A DNA stretch of 64,000 nt from Volvox africanus. Its lineage: Eukaryota; Chlorophyta; Chlorophyceae; Chlamydomonadales; Volvocaceae. The notes beneath the pieces were generated by a model that saw only the letters and a program-made list of their open reading frames with translations, did no database searches and was not told the origin of the DNA. Below are positions 11,054-23,400 of this stretch, piece by piece. Position numbers and translations under genes: made by a program. Every line of letters begins with the position of its first letter. The first letter of the stretch is position 1. Location: NCBI GenBank assembly GCA_030268105.1, contig BSDZ01000086.1:4418501-4482500 (forward strand), in the 5' to 3' direction.

Positions 11054-13474
11054 TCTCATTCCTAGCAGTATATATCTCATGTACTGTCTGACTGTAAATT
11101 TGTAGTATAGTTATATATTGGGCGCTAAAAAGATTATGGTACTTCCCCAGAGTTATGGTTGATTGTTATGTTCCGTTGGGATTCCTTCTTATTTCGGCCG
11201 CTGATTTCCTGCGCAAATGCATTCTAGATCTCACAATTTCTACTCCTACTTGTATTCTTTTCTTACGGAAGGTAATAAACGATCCCGCCGAGAAGTCACG
11301 TTCGAAGGCCTTGAAAAAAGTGCACGCGGAGCCTGTGAAAGGCTAAATATTTGCAATTGCTCTCACAACATAAATTTATTTTGAATGGCTTCATCGTAAA
11401 ATCCACCTGAGCACCCGTTATACTGCTGCTGGAGTCCCCGCGTGCGCGCGCTTGAGACGTCAAGAGGCTCAGAGCGATCGGCACAACAATAAGATCCCCC
11501 AAAACATGTCATTAAGTTGTTAGCATAAGATCTCATTTTCAATTTGTTTCGAAATTTTCTCATTTTTATGAGTTCTCAAAGTGAAGACCAATAGCGTTGT
11601 CGGAGTCGTTCTTTCGGAAGATTCGGACGACCAGATGTTAAAAGTTACGTCGACGTCAAGTTGCCTCCGAAACTTTAATGGCTTGTAAATTTCATTAGAT
11701 TGTATTAGTATGGTGAGTTAGCGAGATCTGTGCCCCACGGCTCGCGTTATAACCCAAGGATGGAGGTGCTTGCCCTGGTGCTTTATCTTTATGCTGCTTG
11801 CACAGGTATAAGCATAGGAATCATACGCTTAGGTATCATTGTAGATATAATGGGGATAGTATGAATAATATGGGGGTGCAGCCCCTGGCGGAGGGTGGCC
11901 AAAGTTCGTAACATTCCACTTACCTGCCTTGCAATGGTCGAGACGAAGGCGAGGTCACCGTATATGCTCACACATGCCCCATATCGCATCCACCATTTGC
12001 GATGTTGATTGTCTGAGTCTGAGATCGATGTGGTGTCGCCCAAGGACCCATGGTGCAACCCCTCAAACAAAAGGAATAGCGGGAGACATTTGAAATCCTC
12101 AGTAACGGCTGACTGTTTCCCACGGCCCATCGTTATGCGAGCGATCGGTAAACAGCGGCCAGAACCTGGGCCAGAATGCTGTGTTGGGGTGTCGCGTGAG
12201 CCGCACCAATATGTTAGTTCCTCCAATTACGTTGCTTGAGTGAGGGACTACATCCATGGGAATTCAGGTGCCACTGTGGAATTAAGCGATATGGCCCAGG
12301 TGGTCGAGGATGAAACGGATTCCCTCGGCGACCGTGCAGATTAAAGGTCACTACGTAAAATTGCTCACAGGCAAAACCGTACCGGCTGCAGTTGTAAGCA
12401 GCTCATTGCATGTGGCATGCCATCTGCTAGAACGTGATTCGGCATAGCCAAAGCTCGCCCATCGGACTGCTTGTCGTTGGCGTCCATCCAATACTCCAGC
12501 CTTCGTCAGTACTAACCTGCTTCCGTACATACGTCGCCCTGCAGCTGCAGCACAGGAGCATTACTCACCATAAATCCCACCTGCCTACTTACAAAACCTA
12601 TCAGACAGATACAAAATTGTCCCTCATTCCCGAGTTGACCGTAGTTGTATAAACACTGTCCAGAAAGGTTGGGTGCCCTGCAATGGTCACGCAGCTAACG
12701 ACAAACACTCCAGATCGGAGCCCAATCCCTTCTGATGACTGGATTCAGCGAAACCAAGCTCAAATGAACCGTTTCACCGTAAACCGCTCCTCTCTGGCAT
12801 AACTAAAGCAATCCCTGTTCATTATCTCACCTTGCAAACCATTGCTGCTTATCATGTGATTCATGCCTGACTAGGCTATTTGGTGCAGAACGGCAGATGG
12901 CACAAGATGACCTGCTGCCACGTTCAATGCGCCGGCTTTGGGTAACGCCCTTTGATGAGGGGCTGTAGAAATCAGTCACGGCGCCACATACCGCAGACAT
13001 CTCCCCGTAAAGCCAGCTTACCCCCCACCTTCACCAACATTCGCTTTGCTATCCTCGCCCGATATTTTACGCTTCTGAACGCAGATGAAACGTGGTTCCG
13101 CTACAGTCTTGGTCTCGGTGGTGATGCAGACGACCTACCAAGACTGAGCGCGTTCGTAAAGGGCTTGCCATGCGTGTCAGGCAAGGCGCGTGCAGCTAAC
13201 ACAATGGTAATTGCAGCTCAGAGATAGACAGAGTACCAGCGCCTGCAGATCCATTGTTTATAACTTATTTCCCCTTCCTTTAGCGACCAGGTTGCTGAAG
13301 GCATATACATTTCCGACCCAGCACACCGGAAACCCCTGTCAGCAAAACTGACCGAATTCCCTTGAGCACGATCGCGACGACGGGAGCTAAAGAAGGCATC
13401 AGCACACACAGTAAGCACGTGAGTACCCGTAACGCCTTCATTTAGCCCCACGCCGTGCACTGCAGCTGTTGTTG

Positions 13475-16400
13475 CTAGTCCCGCTGCCGCTGCTGTTGTT
13501 GCCGCTGTTGTTCCTGCTGCTGACTCTGGTGCTGTTGTTTCCGCCCTGCCGCCGCACGGATGGCCAACAGAAGCTGTTCTCCCTCATCTTCATCGTCGTC
13601 CGAGACCGTGGCGTCCGACTCCTCATCGTCACCATCCACGTCGGTACCGCCACCCTCACCTTCTGTGTTAGCATCCGACATTCCTGTCTCCATGATGTCC
13701 GCTCCATCTCTGCTGCAAACGGGCGCTCCAGCATCGTCGCTCGTGTGCATGCCTGCACTACCGCTGGTGCCGCTGCTAGCGCTCGCATCGTCATCAGTGG
13801 TGGTGCTGCTGTCGCTGTCCACTTCACCGCTCCTGTTTGTCAGACGGACCTTAGCATCGCGAGCAACCTCCATAAGGCCGTTTTGCATTGGCCTCCGTAA
13901 CGAGCGCCCCTCTCCGGTCGGCCAGTCTGATACTGCCTGCCCTTGTTCGTCCACCTCCATCCAGTAATTGTCCTTGTTACCATCGTCGTTTTTCCCGGTT
14001 TCTGACCGAGCCACTTGCTCAGCCAGCTCCTCCGAGCCAGGGGCTCTGTTCTCACTATCACTTTCACTGGAGCTATTGTCATAACTGCTGCTAATGCTGC
14101 TGGTTTCGCTGTCGCGACTGCTGCCCTTGCCGCATTCCTTGCTGATCCTTTTACCGCTGCCGCAGCTGCTTCCTCCTCTACCAGCGCTCCTGTTCTTCGG
14201 TGACATGGGCTTGTCCTTGATGGCGGTCTTAACCGCAGTGGATTTGAAGGCTCCAGCAATGTTTTTGGCAGCAGTAACTGCCGCTGCTCGACGCGGGCGT
14301 TCTGTGGCCTGCACTGTGACGGGTTCAGATGGTTGATACAACTCCGCGGGCTCAGTGTTGTCGCTGCTGTCCTCTATCTGGTGGCCTCGGCCTCGGCCCC
14401 GACCTTGGCTCGGCCGTCCGGGCCGCCGACCCCGATCCTGTCCCCGGCATCGGCCGCGCCCCCGGCTAGGATCCCGACCCTGGCCCAGGGCCCCACCTTG
14501 GCTCCGACGCTGACCCCGACCACGGCCTTGGATGTTGTCCCTGTCCCGCTTTCTCTGGCCTACCGGTTCTTCCTCCTCACCCTCATTATTTTTCATGTGG
14601 CAAGCCTCGTCCGTTATCATTCTCCTCCACTCCCTAACCCGGGGTTTTCCAGTGAACACCTTCTCCAGTGCCTCTGCTTCCGGCATCCCTGCCCGCATCA
14701 GGCGAGTCGTGCGTCGTGCGAGTTCGTCGATTTCTGCCATCTCCATCACCAGCGCCTGCACCCAGCGCAGCATATCCTGAAACTTCACGCAGTATAGCCA
14801 AGCCAGCATGCCCACAACCGCAAATGCGTCGGCGTGCATCTGCTGGCCCTGAAGGATGAACCGGGCATGGAGCCAGGGCTCCCTCGGCGGCAACCGAACC
14901 TTGGAAGCTACCAGGCCCAAGCCTCGAGGCCGTAGCTGAGATTGCACTACGGATGGCTTCGGCCAGGAGATATCGGCAGGCGGCGTTTCACTTCCGCTAC
15001 TCGTTTCGCCAGTTTCATCATGCTGTGAAGATGTCGGCGAAGGCTGGGCCAGGACTGCTGACTGCAGGCCTGAGTCCGGAGGTATGACATGTGAGAGGCC
15101 CGCCAGGGCCGCTGCAGGTGGCCCGGCCACAGCGATCTTAACTTGTCGCCAGGGGTCACGAGTTTTCACCTCGTCTACACTCACATTTAATTCAAGGGCG
15201 GGTTCCTCCGCTGTTGCAGCACCACCGGGTGCCCCTCCTTGACCTTTGTCACCCTCGCTGCCATGACCAACGCGGCCGTTGTCATCTCCCATGATGCCAT
15301 GCGCCCTACCGGCTGCAGCTGCAGCGGCTGACGGTGACGCCAATGATGCCGAAACGTCGGCAGCATCGGCAGCAGCAGCTTTTATTTGCGATTTCAGCGC
15401 CTCATGCGACATAACGTCCAGAGCCATGCAAAGTTTTTGATCGTCGGCGTAAAGCTTGCCAGTTTTCCTGGAGTTCTTGAACCTCGACAAACACCGCGCA
15501 GTCCCTTCCATATAGGCGCGCAGCTCGCCATATGGAAGGTCCGAGGCCTGCAGGTCATGGTGCGGACATCGGGTAGCTGAGACACGAGGAAGTATCAAGA
15601 TGGCATCACCTGCGCACTCGGGCCCAATTCATCTGCTCCACACCACCAACAAGTTCCCATCCGCCCAGATCACCAGTTTTAGTCAGCGCTTCGCATCCGA
15701 GGGTAAGGTAAACATTCCATTAGGCAATCGGAACCAGCCGCCCTTGACCGCTCAACCCTCCCTTGACGGACGAACCTCCCCTTTATCACACCAAGCTGCC
15801 CAGTCCATGCCCACTGACCTGCAAAGCACTCTGCGGCGCCTCGGTGAAGGGAATCCGCAATCCCCTACCCGTTTTCTCGGCTGCCCATGCGGGCCAGCCC
15901 CCGGGCGGCAGCACCATTGGGGGCACGCCCGGCAACAGCGGCTGCGCGAGTTCGCATGCAGAGTGTCCACCTGGTGGCGAGGAGGGCGCTGCCTTCTTTT
16001 GCATATTGCCTGGCCTGCCCTTACTTGCAGTCCCTTTTTTCCCTGGCTGCTCCGCTGCCTCTACCTCCGCCGCGCCCCGGTTATCCAGCCCGTAGCAGAT
16101 CTTAAGGCTGGCGAATAACAACGCAGCGAGAGGCATGTAGGGGTTCGTGCCCCGGATGCTGAGAGCATGGGGGTGCAGCAGCGGTGAGGCCGGCAGGTAC
16201 ATGCGGTAAAGCTCCTTAGAGACGAGAGAAACTGCCTAGGGGAAACGTAACAGCAGGAAAAGCAACAGACTCGGTTTGGGGCGGGAGGGAGAGCCAGGAA
16301 CGAAACAAGACCCTATCCGAGGAGGAGGAGGAGGAGGAGGAGGAGGAGGAGGAAGAGGAGAAGGAGGCATCAAGCCTGAGCTGCGCAACGCAGCAAGAGG

Positions 16401-19400
16401 GTGCAAAGCTGTGCGAGGGACGGGTAGAGCCTGCAATGGAGGTTACATGAACCCACCCGCCAGTGAACTGTGTAACATATCGGTCCCTGTCGCCCGGTGC
16501 TGATCGCACCGTCGTGACCATCAAAGCCCGCGATCCAGCTGACCTGATAACAGCCGCAGAGAGACAAAGCCCAGTCCCATCCCCTACTTGACTGTTCGTT
16601 TTCATACGGTCCTGGGTCCTGGGTGGGGCTTAGGGAGCCTGCATCCTCAAGCGGAGCCTGCCATCGCCAGAACTGACCTCCTCGTTCTCACTACACAACC
16701 TCGTGTCAAGCTTTGACTTGTGTGTTTCTTCCCCAAGCGACCTTCCCCGAGTCAGGTCTCTACTATTTCCTCCCCTCACCCTCCCCTTCTCACATGCCTT
16801 CCACACACACACAGGGCGCACCCTTACACGTTAACCCAATCCTTGGCCTTGTCTCGTGGTCTCATGGCTTTCCCCTTCAAACCAAAGCCCCATATCAAAC
16901 CGACCCTGCTCAGCTTGCATGCCATCTCTCCGTCCGTTCCTCCCTAGTTCCTACCCTGTCATTCACACGAACGCACCTGACCAACGCCCCTCGTGCCACT
17001 CCGTCGCCCCACTTACCCTGGGCAGCCCCAGTGAGTCCGTCATTTTGACAAGCAGTCCATCCACATTGAGCGGAGGTACTTCAAACCCCAGCAACCCCCC
17101 CATCTCCACAGCCCCCGCCAGCAGCTGGATTGGATCGGGAGCTGTGAGAGTTTGGAGCATCCTCCCAAAAATCTGCATCGGGGCGCGTTCTATCAAGGGG
17201 GTGGCTCGGACCTGCATACCCATGTGAAAGAAGCGAGGGCCGGAGCCGGGCGGAGACCTAATCAAGAGGAAAGGAGTGATGAGAGGGCGCTTACTCCCGA
17301 TACGAGTACTCAAAATACGCCCTCCGCTGCAGTGAGCCCTCCTCGCCTGTGGACCTAGCGGTGCCCGGTTGCCCAGCATCCCGACGGAAGAGCGGTTCAG
17401 GAAGCCGGACCGACTCACCCGGAGGTCCTGGAAGGGCAGCGACTGGTCGTATGCCCACCGTACCACGTCCATCGGGGTGACTGGCATCCGCAGCATAAGA
17501 CATGTCAACATTGTCATCGCCAGCGTGGTAGAGGGGGGCAGCAGCTGCGGAGGCGGAGCATGGGCGGCACGGGGAGGCTGGAAACGTAACGCGGGGGGAC
17601 AGGGTCGGCAACAGGTATGCACGCATGGGGTTCTGTACACTTCACTACGCAGTGTCGGGGTAATGAACACAGCTATGGATCGAGCCAGCCGAAGGGAAGC
17701 ACCGAAGCAGACGAAGATAGAACGCCCAACCATATTCCCAGCGTACACGCCTGTGACTCTACGTACTACGTATGCAACTCGAAAAATAACGCCAAAAACA
17801 CATCGCCGCCTGCATACCTTCCCTGCTACAGAACCACAAATGTTCACACCTCAAGTGCAGGAACCCGTAGTTAAGCAAACAAGTTTCAGCAAAAAGGAAA
17901 TACCTCCATTGATGTGCTCACACAGCCACAACGGTTATGCCTTATGCTCCTTAGGGAATGAAGTGTTGGTACGCGTGCACGCGCACACACACGTGCGTGT
18001 ATATGTGTGATGTTCCGAATGTGGTATTGTAAGAAGCAATGCAACTCTCAGCTTTGGGGCGTACTGTACGAAGCCTGAATCTTCCCACCCTAGAGCTCAT
18101 CCAGCAGGAGGAGTAGCGGTTCCCCCATCCCACCTCAGCCCCACTCTGGTAAATCCTTGGCCACAACAGCCATTCCTTCGACAGCATCCACGATTTCCAT
18201 CCTTCCCTTAACCCTATACCCAAGCTTTCGCACTCTATGTGACAGTGTCATACACGGTCTCGCCACACTATACCTTTCGAATGTACGAATGCACTCGACC
18301 TGAATACCAGTCATTGCGCCCGAGTCCGGGGAAATGGAAGCGAGACAAGTTGTTGAGCCGTTCGCCACCGACAGGGCGGCCGCGTGCCTTGAAGCTTTCC
18401 CAGAGGCAGCCCTCCCGCGCCATTGCCGGGTAGCCGGTAGCATCCAGATACCCGTGGACCACAGTGCCCCTGGTACAGAACAAGGGAGTGGGGAAGCGCC
18501 GGGAAAGCGGGCCGAGGCGATAGGTAAGGGGGAGAAAGCCAGAAGACCACGAGTAGGGAACAGAGTAATGAGTAGGTACGAGGTGCACGAAAGTCGGCTA
18601 TTCGAGTAGCATAGAACTGTAAGTTCCTTGATCTTTCAGTTCCTCTTGGCAACTTTCTTCCAAGATCCAGATCCACTCCTCAAGAGCCACCTGGCGTCCT
18701 CTAAGATGTCCCCTAACCCTAAGTTCATCTGTGCTGAAGTAATACCAGGGCTACTAGAAATCTCCACCCATTTATTCACCCATTACAGTCCTTTCCATTA
18801 AACCCCCCGGTGCGTTGCCTACCTGCCCCACCCTACTCACCCAACCCGGGAGTCCGCATCCAGCAGCCCCGTGAAGGGCACAAAAGCAAACCATATGTTC
18901 CTCATCAACGCGCGGCACTCCGGTGGCCCGCCAAATCGGTCCACCAGTGCGTCAGCCTGCGCCCGCACCAGCAATTGTAACGCCCGCGCGTACAGCTCGG
19001 CCACGTACTTCACTTTCGCAATGACGGCTTTTTCGTCATATTCCACCAGCTTAATGACTTCTTCACGCTTGTTGGCAGCAGCAACAGCGGCCTTGCGCGC
19101 CTCCGCCTCCCCCCTCCGCTCCGCACTAACCCCAGCACCTTGGAAGACTCGGCGCGCATGGGTGACCATATCATGCCCATCACCCCCTATCTCCACAATC
19201 TGCATGGGATGTAGGGGGGAGGAACGAAAGCGAAATGCATGGCGACCGCTGCACATACAATACGGTAAGGTGGCTCGAGTCCCGCCAACGAAACTTAACA
19301 CCGCAAGCAAACGACTTTGCACACCCCACGCTATGCATTAACCTACTCGGCATGATTCGTTGCTATGAAGTAACGGGTATAGGCTGTACCGACGGAAGGT

Positions 19401-19544
19401 CCCCAACCCAACGTGTCGTAAGGACCAGGCCACCCAACCAAAACTATTCCACACCTCCGTTTGCATGCCGCATTCATCGCAAACGTACGTAGAATTAACC
19501 AATGAAAGACTTTTCGACAAGCACCCGGTGCAGAACAGCGGCAT
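13475..19544 (-). CDS. TAF1B/Rrn7-like RNA polymerase I TFIIB-related factor with long low-complexity tail
   Basis: A TFIIB-related subunit that places Pol I at rDNA promoters. Exons with matching phases: 19544-19455, 19199-18841, 18469-18274, 17577-17419, 17326-17295, 17257-17017, 16235 to about 16025; then a tentative 15813-15776 and the terminal exon 15547-13475, about 1132 residues in all. Exon 1 is the zinc ribbon (CTGC...CDEC). The cyclin-like fold shows DALVDRFGG and IWFAFVPF, MLRMPVTPMDVVRWAYDQSLPF, LLGFEVPPLNVDGLL, TNPYMPLAALLFASLKICYG and tentatively MDWAAW. The terminal exon adds a helical segment (MLAWLYCVKFQDML), an RG-rich stretch, acidic serine-rich stretches and a glutamine-rich end. 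The junction at 15.55-16.06 kb has several in-phase options. The family call rests on the ribbon plus the LALLxALKxxYGLD-type motif; the tail has no counterpart I know. Confidence 0.78.
16319..16353. repeat. (GGA)n microsatellite in a TAF1B-like intron
   Basis: About eleven GAG/GGA units run on the plus strand. On the gene strand this is a (TCC)n pyrimidine tract within the intron 17016-16236, upstream of the exon that starts at 16235. It may simply act as polypyrimidine sequence. Confidence 0.85.
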
Positions 19545-20492
19545 CGTGTTGGGTTATGTTATGTTGTTGTGCAACGTAGCTCAGGAAAGAGGGAAAACTA
19601 AATAAAACATTATTTTTACATCAGGAAAAGAGCCAAATACACTCTGAATGTGTCCCAGGTAACGATGACAAATTTCTCTGCCGGCCCTGCTTAGCAAACA
19701 TCCGATTTGTATGTCCATGTCTCATGTGTATTTTTTTGCTATGCGCATACTGCATTCATTGTCTTTGTGGAGGTCACTTATAGCCCAGCTCCAGAATGGC
19801 TCCGCTACCATGGCGGGTAGATGCCATCAGCAGCGTACACGGGCGAAATCGGATGCATCCCGTGCTGCATTGCACAGGCTTATCAGATTCATGCAATTCA
19901 ATTGTTAAATTCTGGTGGTGAAGCAGACCATATCTTCTGGCGATTGTAAAGTCCCGCAGAGTCTCGCGTCTTGCCACTCCTGCGGCCCCAACGCTGACAT
20001 GCTGGCATAAGCCAATGGCTACCCCGTAGCCGCATCGATGGCCTCGGACAAAGCAACATCCTCAGGAGCCGCCGATGTTACAACTTGCACAGCAGTGGCA
20101 GCGGTGATAAGCAGATGCGGACACGAATTCGGTCTTCGGAGTTTGGGCTGCGCTATCCAGCTTGCACGGCAATTAGCAAGCTACAAGGGTAGCTCCAAAC
20201 CCGACACCCAGCGGAGAGTTGCACACAAAGATCAGGACAGGAGATCAAATTGCTCCCAGTTTCTTGCTGACTTGGAGGCTTCAGAATCCACATCGGCGCA
20301 ACAGAGGTAACCCAATCGATAAGGATAAGCGCAACAGCTTGCGTGAGCCACACGTTCATCAACGTAAGCCCCGACTACAGACCCAACAAAGTCCCAGCAT
20401 TCCAATCTCTACAAGCCGTAACATTAAATATAAGGGGGTGGGAAACACCTCGTCACTGGTCTTGCCGAACCATGAGAAAAAGTGGACCTCCC
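19545..20492. other. Intergenic between CTR9 stop and TAF1B-like start
   Basis: The two minus-strand genes lie in tandem with 948 bp between them. This should contain the CTR9 3' untranslated region and the TAF1B-like promoter. No coding segment with family character was seen. Confidence 0.5.
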
Positions 20493-23400
20493 CTATTCGT
20501 CGTCGTCCTCATCCCCAAACAAATCCCGGTGCAAGGTATCTGGGTTGGACCCCCTTTCCGCCTGCGCCTCCAGCTCCTCCCCGCCTGCCCCTGCATCAAT
20601 AGCGCTCCTGTCCTCCACATCTTCGTCCTCGTCCTCCAGAGCGGCCGCACCGCGCCGGCTCCGTCTGCTGCGCTCAGCTCCTGCCTCAAGGGCCTCATCT
20701 CGCCCAACATCTTGGAACTCGTCCTTGTCGGCCCCAGCAACCATCATTCCCTGGGGTCCGACATGCATAAACACGGGATTGTCGCTCGTCCATGAGGCAT
20801 TTGCATACAACAGAAAGGCATGAGATATAATTATCATCATGATTTGGATGACAGTGACCCCGTAAGTTAAGAAATACACCCAGTACCGGCGGTTGGGGTG
20901 TGGTGACCCTGTGTGCCACTTCCTCGTGGTGAGGCTGGCCAGGGATGCGATGCCCAGAACGACCACTCATTCACCTGGCATTGGAAGACCCACCCACGCG
21001 CTCATGCATGCATGCCTTGGTGTTATACGCTCTCACACCACCACACTTACCAGCTCGTCTTCAACGTCCTCCAGCCCCTCCGCCGCGTCCAACCCGGCGG
21101 CGTCATCGTCGGCGGCCGCCGCTGCCCGCAGCCGCTGCCGGCGGCGCTTACTGCTAACACGGCCGCCGCTGCCGTCAGTGTCTTGCAGACCCGCGTCGCC
21201 GTCATCGCCATCCTCGCTTGGCAGCCCGGCCGCACGCTGCACGTCAGTGTTATGAGAATATGTGGATTTAGGGCCCAGAATCGAGGAACGGACCGTGACC
21301 CTACACACAGCGGCAGTCCGGGGCTGACGACCGCGCCCTAAACGGGACAGGGCACGTGCGTAGTTGCAAGCTCCTCGTGTAAGATGCCTTCAGGGTGGTG
21401 TTCGGGGATTCCTACTGAAGCAAGCAGTCATGAGAAGCCAAACACAAAAGCCGAATCCTAAGGAAGCCCAAGTATGATCATGACATACAACTGGGTGAGG
21501 CGCCATTGTACCGTGGGGGGCACGTGGATGCACACGAACACGAACACGCACACAAACACATATTGTATATATGACTAATGACCACGCGTACCCGCGCCCC
21601 GTCTAAGTCGGGCTCCTCCTCTCCTGGCTCGGTGCCTACCGCCGCCTCCTCCTCCTCGTCGCCGAACGCGTCATCTCGCCCGCCCTTCCCGCCGCGGCTG
21701 CCCTTGTCTACGGGGTGTGACCAATGTCAGGAAGAACGAGCCCCCAGAACAATAATTGGCAGAAGACTGCCAGTAACATCCGGACGCGAGGGAAACGGAC
21801 ACCAAACCAAAAAACGACATCAACAGGTTCCTAACCTGTAGCAACGATGCCGGCACAGACCCTTTAGGAGTCAGTGAGGGAGGCGTAGCCCAAGGAGGCT
21901 AAGGTGCCAGTTAAATCTATCCTCCTCTTTTGCACCGCCCAGGAGCCCACCTTTTCGCTTCTTGCCCGAGCCGCCCTCTCCGCGGCGGCGCTTGCGGCTT
22001 CCTTCCCGGCCACCCCCGTCGCCCTCCATGTCCGCCATAAGCTCCGCTTGCTGCCTCCACTCCGCTTTCCGCATCTCCAGCCTTCAAGGATGTTGGGTAA
22101 GGGCAAAAGAAATGAAGAGAGTAAGGGGTTTTCAAGGGCAGCAAGGAAACGGGCGAAGGAGCATCGGGAATGATGAGAAGCGTAACCAAAACCAGACCTG
22201 TTTTGGTTACGCTTCTCTTTGGCTTGTGGGATTGTTGGCGTCAGGTGGAGCGGGGCTCAGGTTTTGATAGGCGCTTGTTCGGCGGTCATGGGCGAGGAAA
22301 TTGTGTTTCGTTCAGCACCCAACTCCCACTTATGCATTTGCGATTTCGTACTGCCGCCCGCAGTCAGTGTCACCAGGACTGGCGGAAACAACAGTGCCCC
22401 CACCAAGGCCGTCCTTACTTCTCCTGCGCTGCGCGCGCCATGGCGTCCCTCCGTTTCCGTGCCTCGTACTCCTCCGCTTGTTTTCGCAGCTCCTCCGCTT
22501 GCCGCTCCGCCTCCGCAGCCTCGCGCATCTTTATCTGCTCATGACGCCGCAGCCTAGTATCGTAGTCCTCTTTTTCGGCCAACGCAATCCACTCCGGAGT
22601 CTGTGGACAGCCGCAACGGGTAGGACATCCAATGATACAATTGGAAGAGCGTTCACGCTACCGGGCGAGTCTACCTGCCAGCGTACCTTGCCCATACCAA
22701 TGTAGCCACTACTCCCTGACTCAGGGTATATCCATTTTCCCCAATCTCCAAAATCCCAGGCCATATCTGCGCCCGAATGAGCGAACCCTGTGCGGCTACA
22801 CAAAAGTTATAAATCCCGGATAAACCCTCTTACCTCAAATTAAGCAGCCAAACCAAGTCCCGTACCGATCTCTTTCTCCACCTTCCCTTTTGCCCACAGC
22901 TTGCTCAGCCTTTCCGCCCTCCGCTCCACAACCTTCCTCTCACCCTCCTCTCTTTTCGCCCAGCTTCACGCCCCCGTCCCCCATCCCGCACCTTTGCCAG
23001 CTGCTTCGCGCAGAAGTTGACATGCGCCGTGAGCTTTACCTCATCCAGGCCGCTGCGCTCCCGCCCTAGGACTTTAAGGTGCTCGTAGTGGCGGTGCGCC
23101 TCCTTCAGTAACAGTTCCGCCCGCTGCAGGTCGGGCAGCTTGGTCGGGTCTCCAGGGGGCCTCTCCTTGCGGAAATTGCGGACCGCCCATTCCTGGGGGC
23201 CGGGAATTCGGGGAAACAGGTGAACAGGAGAACAAATTATCGTTCGTGACAAAATCCAGGAAGGGGAGAAGGGGCTTGTTGACTGGTGACCGAGAGCGGG
23301 GGGTCGGGCTTTTGGGGTAGGAAACCGGGGTCGGGACCGCTACTGGCCAGGGACCGCTACTGGCATTTACACAGGGACCCAGGGACCGCTACTGGCATTT

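Larger units (their letters stand above)
8410..13474. other. Gene-poor region, no resolved gene
   Basis: Five kilobases without a gene I can support. Two weak coding hints: a signal-peptide-like segment at 10568 (listed separately), and a minus-strand segment near 12.0-11.92 kb ending in a good donor (GTAAGT at about 11925), whose translation includes WWMRYGACVSIYGDLAF and matches nothing I know. The 3' untranslated region of the TAF1B-like gene should lie at 13.2-13.47 kb. Confidence 0.45.
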
